Assembly (NCBI GenBank): GCA_023389175.1
Contig: JAEWEW010000131.1
Coordinates: 1-41,193, forward strand
Reading direction: 5' to 3'
DNA length: 41,193 nucleotides
DNA from: Pseudomonadota bacterium
GTDB lineage: Bacteria > Pseudomonadota > Gammaproteobacteria > Burkholderiales > Burkholderiaceae_E
Numbering within the stretch: the first letter of the stretch is position 1; each line of letters starts with the position of its first letter. Positions 41,151 to 41,193 of this stretch are shown here, one piece after another. The notes beneath the pieces were generated by a model, which was given only the letters and a program-made list of their open reading frames with translations, had not been told where the DNA came from and made no database searches. The position numbers were made by a program, and so were the translations under genes.

Positions 41151-41193
41151 ATGTTGGACAGGAACGGCTATCGCCCGAACGTCGGCATCATTC
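41151..41193 (+). CDS. rppH: RNA pyrophosphohydrolase RppH, 5' end only
   Basis: Only 43 bases (14 codons) are in the window: MLDRNGYRPNVGII, which matches the standard N-terminus of RppH (Nudix hydrolase that removes pyrophosphate from mRNA 5' ends; typical start MLDREGFRPNVGIIL). The Nudix box lies beyond base 41193. The divergent proS/rppH arrangement is a common betaproteobacterial layout and supports the call. Confidence 0.85.
   Translation, partial: MLDRNGYRPNVGII

Noticed and set aside
1..41193. tRNA, rRNA, CRISPR array, transposase, att site
   Set aside because: None was seen when reading both strands; no repeat-spacer pattern or cloverleaf-like segment was found. A tRNA search program would be decisive.

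Overview
The window is a GC-rich (about 70 % by eye) bacterial chromosome segment. Gene order and protein types point to a betaproteobacterium of the order Burkholderiales. The clues are a pilSR-type two-component pair next to a PP0621-like protein, a cytochrome c assembly protein and ffh; the order lytic transglycosylase / proS / rppH; a Bug-type solute receptor; and many small catabolic operons under LysR and IclR regulators. This placement is inference, since no rRNA or other marker is present. No tRNA, rRNA, CRISPR array, insertion sequence or prophage was seen.

Layout. (1) 1-5924: housekeeping and regulation: a leftward run ccsA-like / PP0621-like / pilS / pilR (cut by the left edge), then rightward ffh and a small disordered protein. 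(2) 6022-11163: small metabolic genes: a MetE C-terminal-like enzyme, a LysR regulator divergent from an aldo/keto reductase, a glutathione S-transferase remnant, a PLP dehydratase and a rhodanese-like protein without its cysteine. (3) 11220-18903: a LysR gene divergent from a tightly overlapping operon of a CoA-transferase, TAXI-TRAP binding protein, fused TRAP permease, small membrane protein, CitE/HpcH-type lyase and second CoA-transferase. This reads as uptake, CoA activation and C-C cleavage of an organic acid. (4) 18938-21085: an aldo/keto reductase with a probable Tat signal, an exported helix-hairpin-helix protein and an RraA-family aldolase-like protein. (5) 21260-25335, leftward: Bug receptor, RidA, LigI-like amidohydrolase, fumarylacetoacetase-family protein and HpaH-type hydratase, a ring-fission-like catabolic operon. 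It faces region 4 across a palindromic repeat and is divergent from a flavin reductase and an IclR regulator.

(6) 26977-29535, leftward: a ModA-like protein, then a three-gene overlapping cassette of visibly lower GC: an AlkB-type dioxygenase, a methyltransferase-fold protein and a 97-aa unknown. This is the most island-like part of the window and the best candidate for something undescribed. (7) 29851-35452: class-II amidotransferase, threonine aldolase, a proline-rich small protein, aldehyde dehydrogenase, a zinc-ribbon metallopeptidase and an HGGYW-type alpha/beta hydrolase. (8) 35585-41193: a large 7TM-PAS-GGDEF-EAL protein converging on a lytic transglycosylase that is coupled to proS, with rppH starting divergently and cut by the right edge.

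Cross-cutting features are a G/C palindromic repeat family (one copy pair sits in frame inside the ccsA-like gene), two genes whose best start by Shine-Dalgarno position is an ATC codon, and two clear inverted-repeat operators between LysR genes and their divergent targets.
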